A DNA stretch of 64,000 bases from Tamarix chinensis (lineage: Eukaryota; Streptophyta; Magnoliopsida; Caryophyllales; Tamaricaceae). How positions within the stretch are numbered: position 1 is the stretch's first letter; the number at the start of each line of letters is the position of its first letter. Location of the stretch: NCBI GenBank assembly GCA_030549775.1, contig CM060180.1:93479001-93543000 (forward strand), given 5' to 3'. The position numbers and the translations under genes are program-made. The notes under the pieces were generated by a model, which was not told where the DNA came from, searched no databases, and saw nothing but the letters and a program-made list of their open reading frames with translations. Positions 24,421-36,319 of this stretch are shown here, piece by piece.

Positions 24421-25129
24421 AACATGTTGATGGGACACTAGAGGTTCATAATAAGACTCAAGTGACACTGAATAGTAAGGTAAGAGTATTCGACGATTAG
24501 TAAGTATTACGAGAACAAATCATAAATCAAAATTGGATGAGATTATGACGGCCTTAATGATTTCCTCTGTGTTATCTTGGATAACCGTATGAATAAGAAA
24601 TGCCTAATGACACCAGAACGATTGAAAGTGAATAAGTATCTGATTATTGTGCTTTTCGTGATCACCTTAATTAAGACTCTAATACTTAAAGTGAAAGACC
24701 TCGAGATCGGGAATGGTGGCTCTTTAGGGGTCGCTACCCTAAAGACGTGGTTTAACCCATGATTCTTTTGGTATTTGTTGGTGTGCCTTTTTTCCCTAGC
24801 CAGGCCCTATATCTTACTCTATCTAGCTCTACAGATCTATTTAGAGGGTATCCATACTTATGGATTAGGCGTCCTTGTTGGTAGGATAATGAGTAGCTTT
24901 ATGCACCAGTACGACCAGAGTACATTTGCTTCCTTTAGTTGATGGTTGAAGGGTACTGAGTAGCTTGTATGCACCAGTATGACAGGTGTACCTTTGTGTC
25001 TCGGGTTCTTGATCTCTTGTCCAAGGCAAATAAATGGAAATTGTTGTGCTGATTAAAAAAAGGGAAAACATTAATTGTGAAAGTGAAAGATTAATGAGCC
25101 GGGCCTAGTTGAGTTATGATATCGAGTAC

Positions 25130-25600
25130 CGATCCATCGGTTATAATAGTGGCCTAGCAGCATGTTGCCCTGGCAAATAATTATTAGTACCGATCTGTCG
25201 TATATAATAGTGGCCTAGGAGCGTGTTGCCCTAGAAGATGATTATGAGTATCGGTCCACCAAATATAATAGTGGCCTAGGAGCGTGTTGCCCTAGATGAT
25301 GTTGATATATATTCCGATCCACCGACGATAATAGTGGGGGTCCCAAGCTCAATAAAACCAATCATGGATGTGAATAAATTATGGGAAAATACTAATCACC
25401 TATAGCGGAACACCATGTGAGTCAGGGCCAGATAGATCCACGGGTAAATAATAGTGGCCAAGCGTGTTTTACCCTAGAGATCGATCCACTAGTAATAATA
25501 GTGGTTAGGAGCATTTTGCCCTGTATGTATTCCGATCTACCTACTATAATAGTGGGGTTCCCGCACTCACATGAGTATATAATCTGAGATGATTGATTAA
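25130..25600 (+). repeat. AATAGTGG motif block in B3
   Basis: Seven or so units of CCGATC(C/T)(A/G)(C/T)CG followed by ATAATAGTGG, then CCTAGGAGCGTGTTGCCCT. The spacing is irregular at about 60-80 bp. Confidence 0.8.
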
Positions 25601-26379
25601 TGATGGACTATTTGCTTAAGGCCCCAAAGCATTAATTGTATATTATGACTTATTAATAATTGATGGACTTGTTAAGTATGTGATTGTGGTGCATGTATTT
25701 CTTATTATATAAGTATATAGCTTTGTTTCATGTGTACATTACGGGCCTACTTTTAAGTGTATTTTAAAGGGTTACTCAGTACCATAGTACTGAAGGGTTC
25801 CATTCGTAGGGCCCCTCCCTATTCAATGGGCAGTGTCCCTTGCACGTCCTTTTTAGGTGCTATTTAAGTGGGTAACGGGAAAGAGCTTAAGGATTGTCCG
25901 GAATTTGATAGGGTTTTATTACTTCCCTTTCTAACTCTTGGTTTGAATATAATATTCGTTCTTGTAACCATCATTGGTGGATTTTATTCTTGCAAGATGT
26001 TTATTTGCACTACTCTGATTTAAATATGGTTTGAATTTCTAGCAATTGATATTTTATTCTTTAGCCTTAACACTTGGTATTGGAATGGTATGAGTGAACC
26101 AGTCTGGTACTAAGTGTGGCGGTAATATCTCCATAATTCACAGCTTTGTTATTTCTCTTTCGCTAAATCCTTTAATAAAACGAAATTTTTTAGTAGTGAA
26201 TTTTGGGGGTCTTACATGGGGTATGTAGAGGTCCTAAGATATGAGATGGGCTATTCAGGGGAGCTGGAGTAAAAGGGTGAGAGTGGAAGGTCCAATAGGG
26301 CATGTATATCTAGTAAGAAGGTACCTATTAAACAAGACACTAATCATTTAAATGAAAGACTATTGAGCTCGACTTAGAC

Positions 26380-26720
26380 CGCTCCGTTGGCAAAAATAGT
26401 GGACAGGTGCATTGTGCACTAAAGACCGATCCATCGACGAATAATAGTGGCCAGGTGCGTGATATCCTAGAGTGTATTCTATTCCACCGACTATAATAGT
26501 GGGAGATCCCGCGCTCCGTAAAGAAAACTTTAAATGATAATAAGTCTTGGGAAAATACTAATAACTTATAGTGGAACACCATATGAGTCGGGGCTAGATT
26601 ATTCCACCGACATAATAGTGGCTAGGAGCACCTTGTCCTAGAGACCGATCCACCAGCAAATAATAGTGGCTAGGAGCATCCTGTCCTATGTGTTTCCGAT
26701 CTACCGGCTATAATATTACT
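26380..26720 (+). repeat. AATAGTGG motif block in B2 (downstream part)
   Basis: Units at about 26390, 26440, 26485, 26615 and 26660 with the same core as 25130-25600. It belongs to B2 and lies to the right of the B3 insertion. Confidence 0.75.
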
Positions 26721-27310
26721 TGCATGGACCTAAATAGAGAGTTTTGTGAAAATAAAATTAATGGCCTAAATTCTAATGCTTATGATTAACCAAAATGACT
26801 CACTGCATGCATTATCTGCCATTTATGTTGTGTGGTCTTAGCCACACATTTACCTTGTTTAGTATGTAGCATACAAGTAGTGGCCCCTCTTGAGTTTGTG
26901 TAGGTGGAAGATGATTCTTGTGATGACTTTGACGCTTACGATCCATGAGCGAGACTAAGTGATGGCCTGATATGCTTGTCATGGGGTCTGAGAGGGTGTT
27001 GTCCGGACTTACCTTTATTTGACTTTGTCTTATTTATAGTCTTACCTCCTTTATAGGGACATTATTGTACTCACTTTCCATTTTGTATCAACTCTGACAC
27101 TTGCGCACTATGTTTTATTTATACGATAATGAAACTATTGTGGTTTTATTTATTACTCGTATTATACCTTTAAATTTTGTAGCCTTGTGGTTGGTATGAA
27201 ATTGGCCGGGGGTTAATCTTGTGTAGATCACGGTGGTAGCACCTCCTATTTTAGTGTATGATTTTCTGCATGAATGAAAAATTTTAACCGTAAATTTTGG
27301 AGGTGTTACA

Positions 27311-27467
27311 AGTAGGATTTGACATTTTTGAGGCTAATAGTATCCATTTATATGGACACTGGTGTGTTCCGAAGAGCTATGGGGAGCTTAAGAAGATGAT
27401 CCTAGAGGAGGATCATCGTGCACCTTATTCCATCCATCATAGAGGGGATAAACTATATAAGGATTTA
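27311..27467 (+). pseudogene. Integrase N-terminal zinc domain remnant (C1)
   Basis: The frame from 27297 includes CVPKSYGELKKMILEEDH and YSIHHRGDKLYKDL. This is the HHCC-domain segment of chromovirus integrase: L-C-V-P-N-D...L-K/R...I-L-E-E-x-H, then Y-S-x-H-x-G-x-x-K-M-Y-x-D-L. The first codons of that frame belong to the end of LTR B2. It is cut at 27468 by another LTR, and the similarity resumes at 30797. Confidence 0.85.
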
Positions 27468-30400
27468 TATAATACCTCATCTTAAAATCCATTAAATTGT
27501 ATTTAAAATTATGTTGATATAAAATAAATGAGTTTTAATTTTGAAATGGGCCTAAAATTCTAAAAAAAATGTAAATTTTAGGCATACCAGACAACTAGTT
27601 TACATAACCGACCAACTAGCGCGTTGGGAAAATTTAGAAAATTTATGTTCTTGTTATTAACAAATCAGTCAACTAGTTTGCCTAAATTGATTAACTAGTT
27701 TACTTGCAATAATAGATCCATTTATAATTTTGATTTAAATTTCTCTCCCGTTATTATGAATTTTTTTATTTGAATTCAATTATGCTAATAAGCATTTTTT
27801 TAGTGTTATGGTATTCTTTTTATATTAATTGGACCATTACATGATTTTAGTTAGCAAAATTCTTCCAAAAAGCCACTTTTAGAGGCAAACTTCCCTTCTC
27901 CTTTTCCCCTACCTCTCATTCTCTCTTCTAGCAGCTGGGGTAGGAAATTTTGACTTTGTGCACTCTCCCTTGACTTGCCAACCCACTTGCGTACCCCTCT
28001 CTGAGTCTCTGACTACACTCAACCCATCACCACCCCCATCAAGTCATCCTTCACTTCTTAGCTTACCCACACCCAACCTCGCCTTTCTCATCCCTCTTTT
28101 CCTTAAGGATGTCCACTAGCCTACCTGATACATCTTATTTGACTGACCCATTATCATTCCACACTTGTACTCTTGCTCTCTTCTCCCTTCTTCTTGTGGA
28201 AATTTTCACTAAGTATTTAGCACCTTTCCATTTTTCCCTCTTCTTTTTTTTTGTTGAGAAAAGTATATATCCTCTCTACTTTTCTCCTTTGATTGTGTAA
28301 GCATTTTGTTCCTTCCTCTTCTACTAATCTTAGATTTAGTTCTCCCTTGTTTTTTTGAAGTAAAAAAGAATTAAGATCGAGAAAAGTTGGAGATTTTAGC
28401 TTCTCTTTTAATACTCTGTTTTGAATCTAAAGGTGAACTTTTGTGTTTCCTCCCTGCTTGTCATTTTCTTAGTTTTTAATGAGGATTTTTAATGGTTTTA
28501 CTTTGATTCTCTTAGGAATCAAAGTTCTACTAGATAGGTCATCCAATAGGAGTTTTGTGCTAGAAGAATTGCTTCAAGGTAAGGCATTTTATCTTTAACA
28601 TAATTAAGTTTCTTTTTGTATATTGGGGGTCCATGTGTTAGTATTTATATAAGCAAAAATCTAATTGTGCTCCATGGTATGAGCTTATGGTGTAATTCTT
28701 TTCAAGTAAGTGTTGTTAAGTCTCTTGATTTTTAAGCATGAAATTGATTGTTGAGCATGATTTAGTTAAGTGTGTATAACACCTTATGTCCATGTGATTA
28801 TATGTGTGAAGCATGTATTTTTATGTATTTTAATATAGAAGCATGATAGAGTTAATATGATGAAGTGTGGTGAAATTTGGTGTGTGTTTTACAAGACTAG
28901 GTTCCATAAACCAGTCAATTGGTCTTGATAAAAAATTGATCGGTGGGTTAAACCCATCGACTGGTATCCTTGTAGACCAAGGTGGTTTGGTCTCTGCTTA
29001 GACCCATCGACCGGTTCGATCGAACTAGATGACTGGTTGCTATGACCAGTCGATTTGTTGGTCAAACCTATCAATTGATTTTTCTGCAGACTAAAATGGG
29101 TTGCTCTCTACTTAGAACCATTGACCAAGTTGACCAAACTAGTCAACTAGTTTTGATGAACAGTCGACCGATAAGGCCAACTAGTCGATTGATGCTTTGG
29201 TTTTGTTGTGATCCAAGTTTGGTAAAATCAGACTAGTCGATTGATCTAAGGACCCATTGACTAGTTTGAGGGTCCATCAATTGGTCAGACTGTAAGATGG
29301 CTAATTTGTTACGATTTCTTGTGTTTCTCTTAGGCCTTTTTATGTTGATTCTTCCATGTATTTATAACATTTTAATTATAATTTCAGCCATGATTGACCT
29401 AAGTTAATTTGTACAAATATGATAGTATTTGAGACTTGCTTTTGGTTGAGTTAGGTGTTATCCTTAAACACCCAATTGGTGTGAGGTGTTTGGTGTTATC
29501 CTTAAAACCCAATTGGTATGATGTATTTGGTGTCATCTCTAAACACCAACTTGGTGACTTGTATGCCTTGGTCAGTGTTTGGTGTCAACACTTAAAATAC
29601 CCAATTAGTTGATTGGTGGAATTTTGATCATGGAATCTCAAAGGCCTTTCAGGTATGCATACTTAAAGTTTGGTTATCTTTTATGGCCCTAGCCTAGGTG
29701 TCTAAGTGTGGTGGATGTTAAAGATCCCTAAGAAAAGACCTTTAGCACTAGTGCTACTGTGGTGGGTGAGGTAGACCTAAAATTGAATGTATGCCCCTTC
29801 ACCTAGTTGTCCAAGTATGGTGGATGTTGAAGATCTTTGAGAACAACCCTTTGACACTAGTGTGATGTGGTGGTGGGAGCTGTAGTCCTATGTTGTCACG
29901 TCATGGTATATTGGCAATATTCTGATTCTATGGTTATGTACCTCGAGTGAGGCAGACCCAAAATTTAGTGTATGCCCCCTTACCTAGGAGACCAAGTGTG
30001 GTCGATGTAGAAGATCCTTGAGAAAAGCCTGTTCGCACTAGTGCGATACAGTAGTAGGAGTTGCAGTTGTACGCTAGTCTTGTTATGGTATATTGGCATT
30101 ATGTGATTTACTTTTATATGGATTGTTGTGGAAAACGATGCTTGTGTGTAAATGTATATCCTCAGGTCTCACTGAGGCATTTTTATGTTATAATTATTAT
30201 CTTATATTACCTTTCTAGTATGTTGAAGAACATGCTAGTGTTCGACCTCAATGTGTTGCATGAGTCTTCCATATTTTCGGTAGTATGTTTTGCCATTACT
30301 TCACCGTACCGATACTACACTTGTGCGATCATTGTGATGATTAAGCTTCTAGTTTGGGGAGTAGATGATGATTTGTAGGGTTACAACTCTCATTTAGAGT

Positions 30401-30796
30401 ACACTAAGAGTGATGATGTGGGCCACTAGTGGGCCATTGCTTAGGGTTGGAAGTTTATGACTATGCTTAAGAGTTAGGTTAATAGGTTATTAGTATTTTG
30501 CCCACTACATTGAGAGGTTTTTGTATTTTTGGTTATTTAAACTCTTGGCTCAAATTCCTGTACTTCCATCTATAATATTGTTCTAGTCTTATTTACCTCG
30601 TATTATTACATTAATATTATGATCATAGATTCTTTGTTTTCTTGTTCTATATATCCTTACATCAATATGAGTTAGGTGATGATCACACTTCTCTCATTGT
30701 TGATGTAGCAGCAACATTCACCGGTTTTTCTTTTCAAATCGCTTCCATATTGTCTTAAAAATAAAATTTTATGGTTTGAAAATTAGGGGTGCTATA
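27468..30796 (+). mobile_element. Solo LTR, family C (copy C2), inserted in the C1 integrase
   Basis: A 3.3 kb LTR collinear with 32136-35216. Its ends are TATAATACC and GCTATA, transition-mutated forms of TGTAATACC and GTTACA. Flanks ATTTA (27463-27467) and ATTTG (30797-30801) are a target-site duplication with one transition. There is no internal domain. It contains the palindromic motif block (28900-29290) and the GGTGTTTGGTGT repeats (29460-29600). Confidence 0.88.
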
Positions 30797-32135
30797 ATTT
30801 GAGATGGATCTATTGGTAACCCTGTATAAAGTGGGAGGTTGCAGAGTTTGTGGCTTGATGATTGATGTGTTAGAAGGTCAAGGTGGAATACAAGTGTCCG
30901 ATTGGTTTAATTCAGCCATTGAAGGTCCCTAAGTGGAAATGAGCTGGTGTGTCAATGGACTTCGTGGTTGGATTACCTAATACTCATAGCGGTTTGGATT
31001 CGATTTGGGTTATGGTTGTCCGGTTGACTAAGTCAGCGGTATTCATACCGATGAAGTCGACTTGGAGTATGGAGCAGATGACCAATGCTTATAGGAAGCA
31101 TGTGGTTTGATATAATGGGGTGCCTAAGGACATTATGTCATATCGAACTTCTAGCAAAAGTTGCAAGCTGCTTTCAGGGCATAACTTAAGATCAGCACAA
31201 CTTTCCATCCACCTATAAACTAGCATACTAAGCGTACTACTCATCCCTTGAAGAATATGCTTCGGGCTTGCATTTTTAAGTTTCAAAGCATTTGGGAGGA
31301 TCACTTGGATTTGGTAGAGTTCTCCTACAATAACAATTATTATATAAGCATAGGGATGGAACCTTGCAAGGCACTTCATGGATGGCAGTTTCATAATCCC
31401 GTGTGTTGAAGGGACTCTAGTAAGACAGTTGTGTTGGGACCAGAGATGGTAGAGGACACTGCCAGGTAGATTAGGATGATTCAATACCGGATGAAGTTAA
31501 CCTAGGATAGGCAGAAGAGCTATGCATATCTATGGAGGAGAGCAGATGAGTTTGAGGCAAGCAACAAAGTTCTTCTATGGGTTTCACCAACTAAGGGAGT
31601 GATGTATTTTGGTCATAAGGGCAAGATTAGCCCGAGGTTCATTGGGCTGTACGAGATTTTGGATCAGGTTAGAGAAGTTTCTTACCATCTTTCCTTATTG
31701 GTGGAGCTTTCGTGAGTGCATAATGATTTCCACACCTCTTAATTAAGGAGGTACGTGTTGGATCAGTTGTGCATCATTTAGCTAGAGACGATCGAGCTCG
31801 ATGAGACATTAATATACGAAGAGCGTTCGTTGAGGATCCTTGATTCCAAGACTCGGGGAGACATGTTCAAAGGTTTTTCCACTCACGAAGGTCTTGTGGT
31901 CACGTCATAAGGTAGAGGAGGCCATTTAGGAGTCTGAGGTGGAGATCAAGACGAAATATCCAAATTTGTTTACTTAGGTTCTTTACAAGGGTAACACCAT
32001 CTCTTTGAAGGGGTATTAACCCTTAATTATTTTATTCTTTTGGTTTATGGCTTAGGGTTTACTTATGTTTTAAACTTACAACAATATGTTTCTTTTGTTG
32101 ACATCAGAGACAAAGTCTCTTTTATGGGGTATTGT
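30797..32135 (+). pseudogene. Integrase core and chromodomain-like tail remnant (C1), with polypurine tract
   Basis: Recognisable in broken frames: WKWAGVSMDFVVGLPNT and RLTKSA (first catalytic Asp region), NGVPKDI(M)S, the AYNN-like YNNNYY segment, KSYA, DEFEASNKV, VSPTKGV and GKISPRFIG, then VLWSRHKVEEAI and KYPNLF, typical of the CHDII-type chromodomain end of Tekay/Del integrases. Numerous stops and frameshifts leave no usable ORF. The frame at 31089-31484 on minus is a shadow. The tract before 32136 (TTTTATGGGGTATTGT) is in the polypurine position. Confidence 0.85.
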
Positions 32136-35100
32136 TGTAATATGCCATCCCAAAATCCTTCAAATTATTTTTAAAGTTAATTATGTTGATATAAACTAAA
32201 TGAGTTTTGATTTTGAAATGGGCTTGAAATTTTAATAAAAATGTGAATTTCAGGCTTATCAATCCACTAGTTTATATAACCGATTGATTGGTGTGCTGGA
32301 AAAATTAACATTCTGATTCTCGACAAAGCAATCGATTGGTTTGCCCAAATTGATCAATAGGTTTACACGCAATTTTATATCCACTTCTTATTTTGGTTTT
32401 AATTTTTCTCTAATGATTATGAAAACTTCTTATTTAAGTCCAATTGAGATAATAAACATGTTTTATTGCTCTGGGAATATTTTTACAATATTTAGATCAT
32501 TATATAATTTTAATTAGTAAAATTTTCTCAAAAAGTCACTTTTGGAGGCAAGTTTTCTCTTTCTCTTCTCTTCTCCCTCACCTCTCCCTCTCTCTTCTAG
32601 CGAATGGGGTTGCGAGCTTGACATTATGCACTCTTTCGTGACTTACCAACCCACTACCATGCCCACCTCTAACTACACTCAACTCCTTACCACCCCATTA
32701 AGTTAGCCATCACTTCTTAGCTTGCCCACACTCAACCTCACCATTCTCAATCCCCCTTTTCCTGAGAATGTCAACCAACTTTGCTTCTATACTCCTTATT
32801 GCTTATCTAATTTCATTTCTCACTTTTTTTCTTGCTCTCTTCTCCCTAATCCTTGTGGAAATTTTCCTGTGTGTTGAGCATCCTTCCATTTTTCCCTCTT
32901 CTTCTCTCTACTAAGAAAAATATAGACTCTCTCTAATTTTCTTCTTTGATTGTGTAAGCATTATCTTCTTTTATCTTCTTCTAATCTTGGTTTTAGTTCT
33001 CTCTTGCTTTCCTTTAACATGGAAGAGTTAAGGTTGACAAAGGGTGAAGATTTCAGCTATTCCCTTATCGCCCTATTTTTGAGACAAACGTGATGTTCTG
33101 TGTTCTCCTTCTTATTCTAACCTTTATTTGGTTATAATTAATTTTTGAAAAATGATTTTCAATGGTTTTTACTTTGACTCTCTCAGGAATGAAATTTCCA
33201 CTAGATAAGCCATCTAGGAGGAGTTTTATGCTAGAAGAATTGGTTCAAGGTAAGATATTCTTATCTTTAACATAATTAGGTTTATGTAGTATATTGGGGT
33301 TCCATGTATTGGTTCTTATATGAGCATGATTTGATTGTGTTCTATGTTATGAGCACGTGGTATAATTCTTCCCAAGTTAGTGGTGTTGGAATTCTATGAT
33401 TCTAAGCATAAAAATGGGTTATTATTCATGATTTGTTTAAGTATGTATATTGCCATGTATCCATGTGATTCTATGTGTGTAGCATCTATTTTTATGTGCG
33501 TTTTGACATAGAAGCATGATAAGATTAATATGGTAATTTATGGTAAAATTTGATGTGTGTTTCGCAAGTCGAATTGTGTTTTATCATGACCAATTGATAG
33601 GTTCCTCAAACCCATCAACTAGTTTTTTGAGCAGTCAAATGGTTTGGAGTTTTTGATCAGGTGGTCATGAGATCAATCAATTGGTTTGGTAAACTGATCA
33701 ACTGGTTTCGATGAGAAGTGAATCGATTGGTTAAACTCATTGATTGGTGTCCCTGCAAATAAAATGAGTTGGTCTCTACTTAGACCTATCAACCGGTTGG
33801 ACTAAACCATTCCATTGGTTTCTATGATCAGTTGATCGGTTGGCCAAACCCAACAATTGATTTCTCTACAGGCCAAAATGGGTTGGTCTCTACTTAAAAC
33901 CATTGACTGGTTGAACCAAACCAATCTACTGGTTCATATGAATAGTTGATTAGTGATGCCAACCAATCAATTGGTTCTTTTTTATTGACTTGGTCCAGGT
34001 ATGGTATGACTAGACTATTCGACCAGTTTGAAGGACAAATTGATTTGTCCGGATGTAAGCCGACTGGTTTGTTATAATTTATTATGTTTCTCTTGGGCCT
34101 TTTGTGTTGATACTGCCATGTATTTACAACATTTTAATTATGATTTCAATTATGATTGACATGATTTAATATGAATGACCATGATTGTATTTGAGACTTA
34201 CTTTTTGGTCAAGTTTGATTTCATCTCTAAATACCCAGTTGGTATGAGGTGTTTGGTGTGAGCACTATAGAGCACCCAATTAGTATGAGGTGTTTGCTAT
34301 GAGCACTATAAAACACCCAATTGGAGGCTTTTATGTTTAATGAGGTGTTTGTTGTGAGTACTGTAAAACACCTAATTGGAGGCTTTTATGTCTAATGAGG
34401 TGTTTGGTGTGAGAACAGTAAAACACCTAATTGGTCTTATGTTGTGTTGTTAAAATATCTATTTAGTTATGTGTGGATTTTATTGTGAATTTTGTGGTCA
34501 TTTAAGGATGGATTCTAATAAGGTTTATATTGCATGCATCACACATAATTACCACATCTTTACACTTCTATGATTTCCATCGAGCATGCCTTGTTGTACT
34601 TGAGTCAGATCAATATGATATTGACATGCTATTATGTGACTTCAATGTGCTACATGACCCTTACTATATGTTTAGGTAGCATATTTTACCAATACTTTAC
34701 CATATTGATACCGCACTTGTGTGGTCACTATGATGATTTAATTTATGGTCTAGTGAGTAGATGATGATTTGTAGGATTACGACTCTCATTTAGAGTATGC
34801 TGAGGGTGATGACATGAGCCATTAGTAAGCCATTGCTTGGGGTTAGAGTTTTATGATTTTGAATAAGAGTTGAGTTAATTGGTTATAAGTATTTTGCCCA
34901 CTGTGTTAGGATGTTTTTGTATTTCCTGTTATTTAAACTCTTTGCTCGATTCCTATATTTGATTTTATAAAACTACTACGTTCATTCTGTCTATGATATT
35001 GTTCTAGTCCTTATTATCTTGTATTGTTACATTATTATTATGCTCATGCATCTTTTGTTCCTTATTTCATTTTGCCTTACATCAAATATGGGTTTAGTGA

Positions 35101-35216
35101 CGATCACACCTCTTTCATGGTTGATGTGATGGCAACATTCCCCAATTTTATTTTTCAAACACTTCCACATTGTGATAAAAATAAAGTTTTTTGGTTTTAA
35201 AATTGAGAGTGTTACA
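32136..35216 (+). mobile_element. 3' LTR of element C1
   Basis: Starts TGTAATATGCCATCCC and ends AATTGAGAGTGTTACA (3081 bp), directly after the integrase remnant. It is collinear with 9266-11996 and 27468-30796, and carries the palindromic motif block (33580-34070) and GGTGTTTG repeats (34230-34440). The small frames (34570-34764 and others) are conserved between LTR copies only because the LTRs are homologous. Confidence 0.88.
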
Positions 35217-36300
35217 ATGTGACCCTAAAAGCATACATAAAAAATTTTAACTTCCATGGAATAAACAATAAAATAAGAATGGATGAATGGGAATTTAGTT
35301 TCAAAGTGAATAATGAGGGCTTGAGTATGGTGGAGTATCATGATGAACATTTGGTTATTGAAGTATATATCCTAAATTGTGTGATGAAAAGGATCCTCAT
35401 GGACACATACACTTATGTTGATGTTATATTTAAAGAAGCTTAAAAATAATTAGAATTATCAAAAGAATTATAGGTAAATAAGACTTCACCTTGAGGGTGT
35501 TTCACGGGTTGGAGGATCTCACTTTATTGGTTGGTCAGTTGAGGGATTTCAAGAATATCAAATAGACTTTATAGTTGACATTTGCTCAGGTACATACAAC
35601 ATGATAATAAGGTGAGATTCCCATAATAAGCTCTAGGATAAAATTTTTATGGCTAGAATTTTAATGATAGTTTTTGTTAATGCGACTAGAGAAGGGTGTA
35701 ATAATGATATGCAATAGGAATATGGTGCACTTTAAGACTATCAACTACCAAAAATAACAAGAAAGCCTATTTTTAGAGGACATAAATGTCTATGGAGAAT
35801 ACATTCATGCTGCCATGGAGGAAAAGTGAAGTAGTTAGGGGATGAAGAACACAAAGTGATGATAGACAAGGATATCTAGGACATTAATAAAGAGGATTTC
35901 ATAGCTTTTCTCATAAGAAATAAATATGTCTTTGCCTAGATGGTGTTTGACCTAGAGGGAATCTTCCCAAAGCATTGAGCATCATTTGGGTATAACTGAT
36001 GGATTTAAATCAATAAAATAATAGAAAAGACCCGTTAGAGTTGAAAAACATAAAGTAATTTAAGAGGGTGTAGAGAAATTACTCTACTCAAGCTTCATCC
36101 AAGAGGTAAAATATGCCAACTCAATATCCAATCTAGTCATGGTAAAAAAAAATCCAATGGAAAATGGGGAATGTGTTTCAACTTCACAAATCTGAACAAA
36201 GCATGTCCTAAAGATGGCTACCCACTCCCTTAGATAGATCGATTGATTAACTTGAAGGTTCTATAGGATGTCTTTTTTGGAAATCATCATGTTGACCTCG
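35217..36300 (+). pseudogene. Tat/Ogre-like protease and reverse-transcriptase remnant (element D)
   Basis: The first frame (to 35443) ends HDEHLVIEV...NCVMKRILMDT followed by VDVIFKEA. This fits the Tat-lineage protease pattern (H-D-D-A-L-V-I...R-I-L-V-D-x-G-S-S), with the G-S-S part lost. Farther on, broken frames give NKYVFA, LEGIFP, KRPVRVEKHK, EKLLYS, FIQEVKYAN, LVMVKK, NGKWGMCFNFTNLNKACPKDGYPLP: the N-terminal RT segment of the Tat/Retand/Ogre group. RT ends after this, and a D-type LTR sequence begins within a few tens of bases, so most of pol is deleted. Confidence 0.75.
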
Positions 36301-36319
36301 TAGGTTAAAAAAAATAATT

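Larger units (their letters stand above)
21432..26216 (+). mobile_element. Solo LTR, family B (copy B3), nested in B2
   Basis: Starts TGTAATTCCCAAAAATTG and ends TTTTGGGGGTCTTACA. Flanks TAGGG (21427-21431) and TGGGG (26217-26221) are a target-site duplication with one transition. It is 4785 bp without an internal domain. Layout: polypyrimidine block 21750-22950, AT-rich minisatellite 23700-24420, AATAGTGG motif block 25130-25600, and a tail with GTGTGGCGGTAATATCTCC. The minus frame 21741-22088 and plus frame 22205-22468 are composition artefacts. Being inside B2, it is the younger insertion. Confidence 0.85.
18443..27310 (+). mobile_element. Solo LTR, family B (copy B2), itself split by B3
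   Basis: Starts TGTAATATCCCAAAG and ends GGAGGTGTTACA, flanked by a perfect 5-bp target-site duplication AGTAG (18438-18442 and 27311-27315). Removing B3 (21432-26216) leaves about 4.1 kb with the usual B layout: AT-rich start, polypyrimidine block (18740-20000), triplet block (20050-20280), the AATAGTGG motifs (26380-26720) and the LTR tail. There is no internal coding domain. It was inserted into C1 between RNase H and integrase. The frames at 18791-19327, 19643-20024 and 20017-20277 are pyrimidine or triplet artefacts. Confidence 0.88.
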
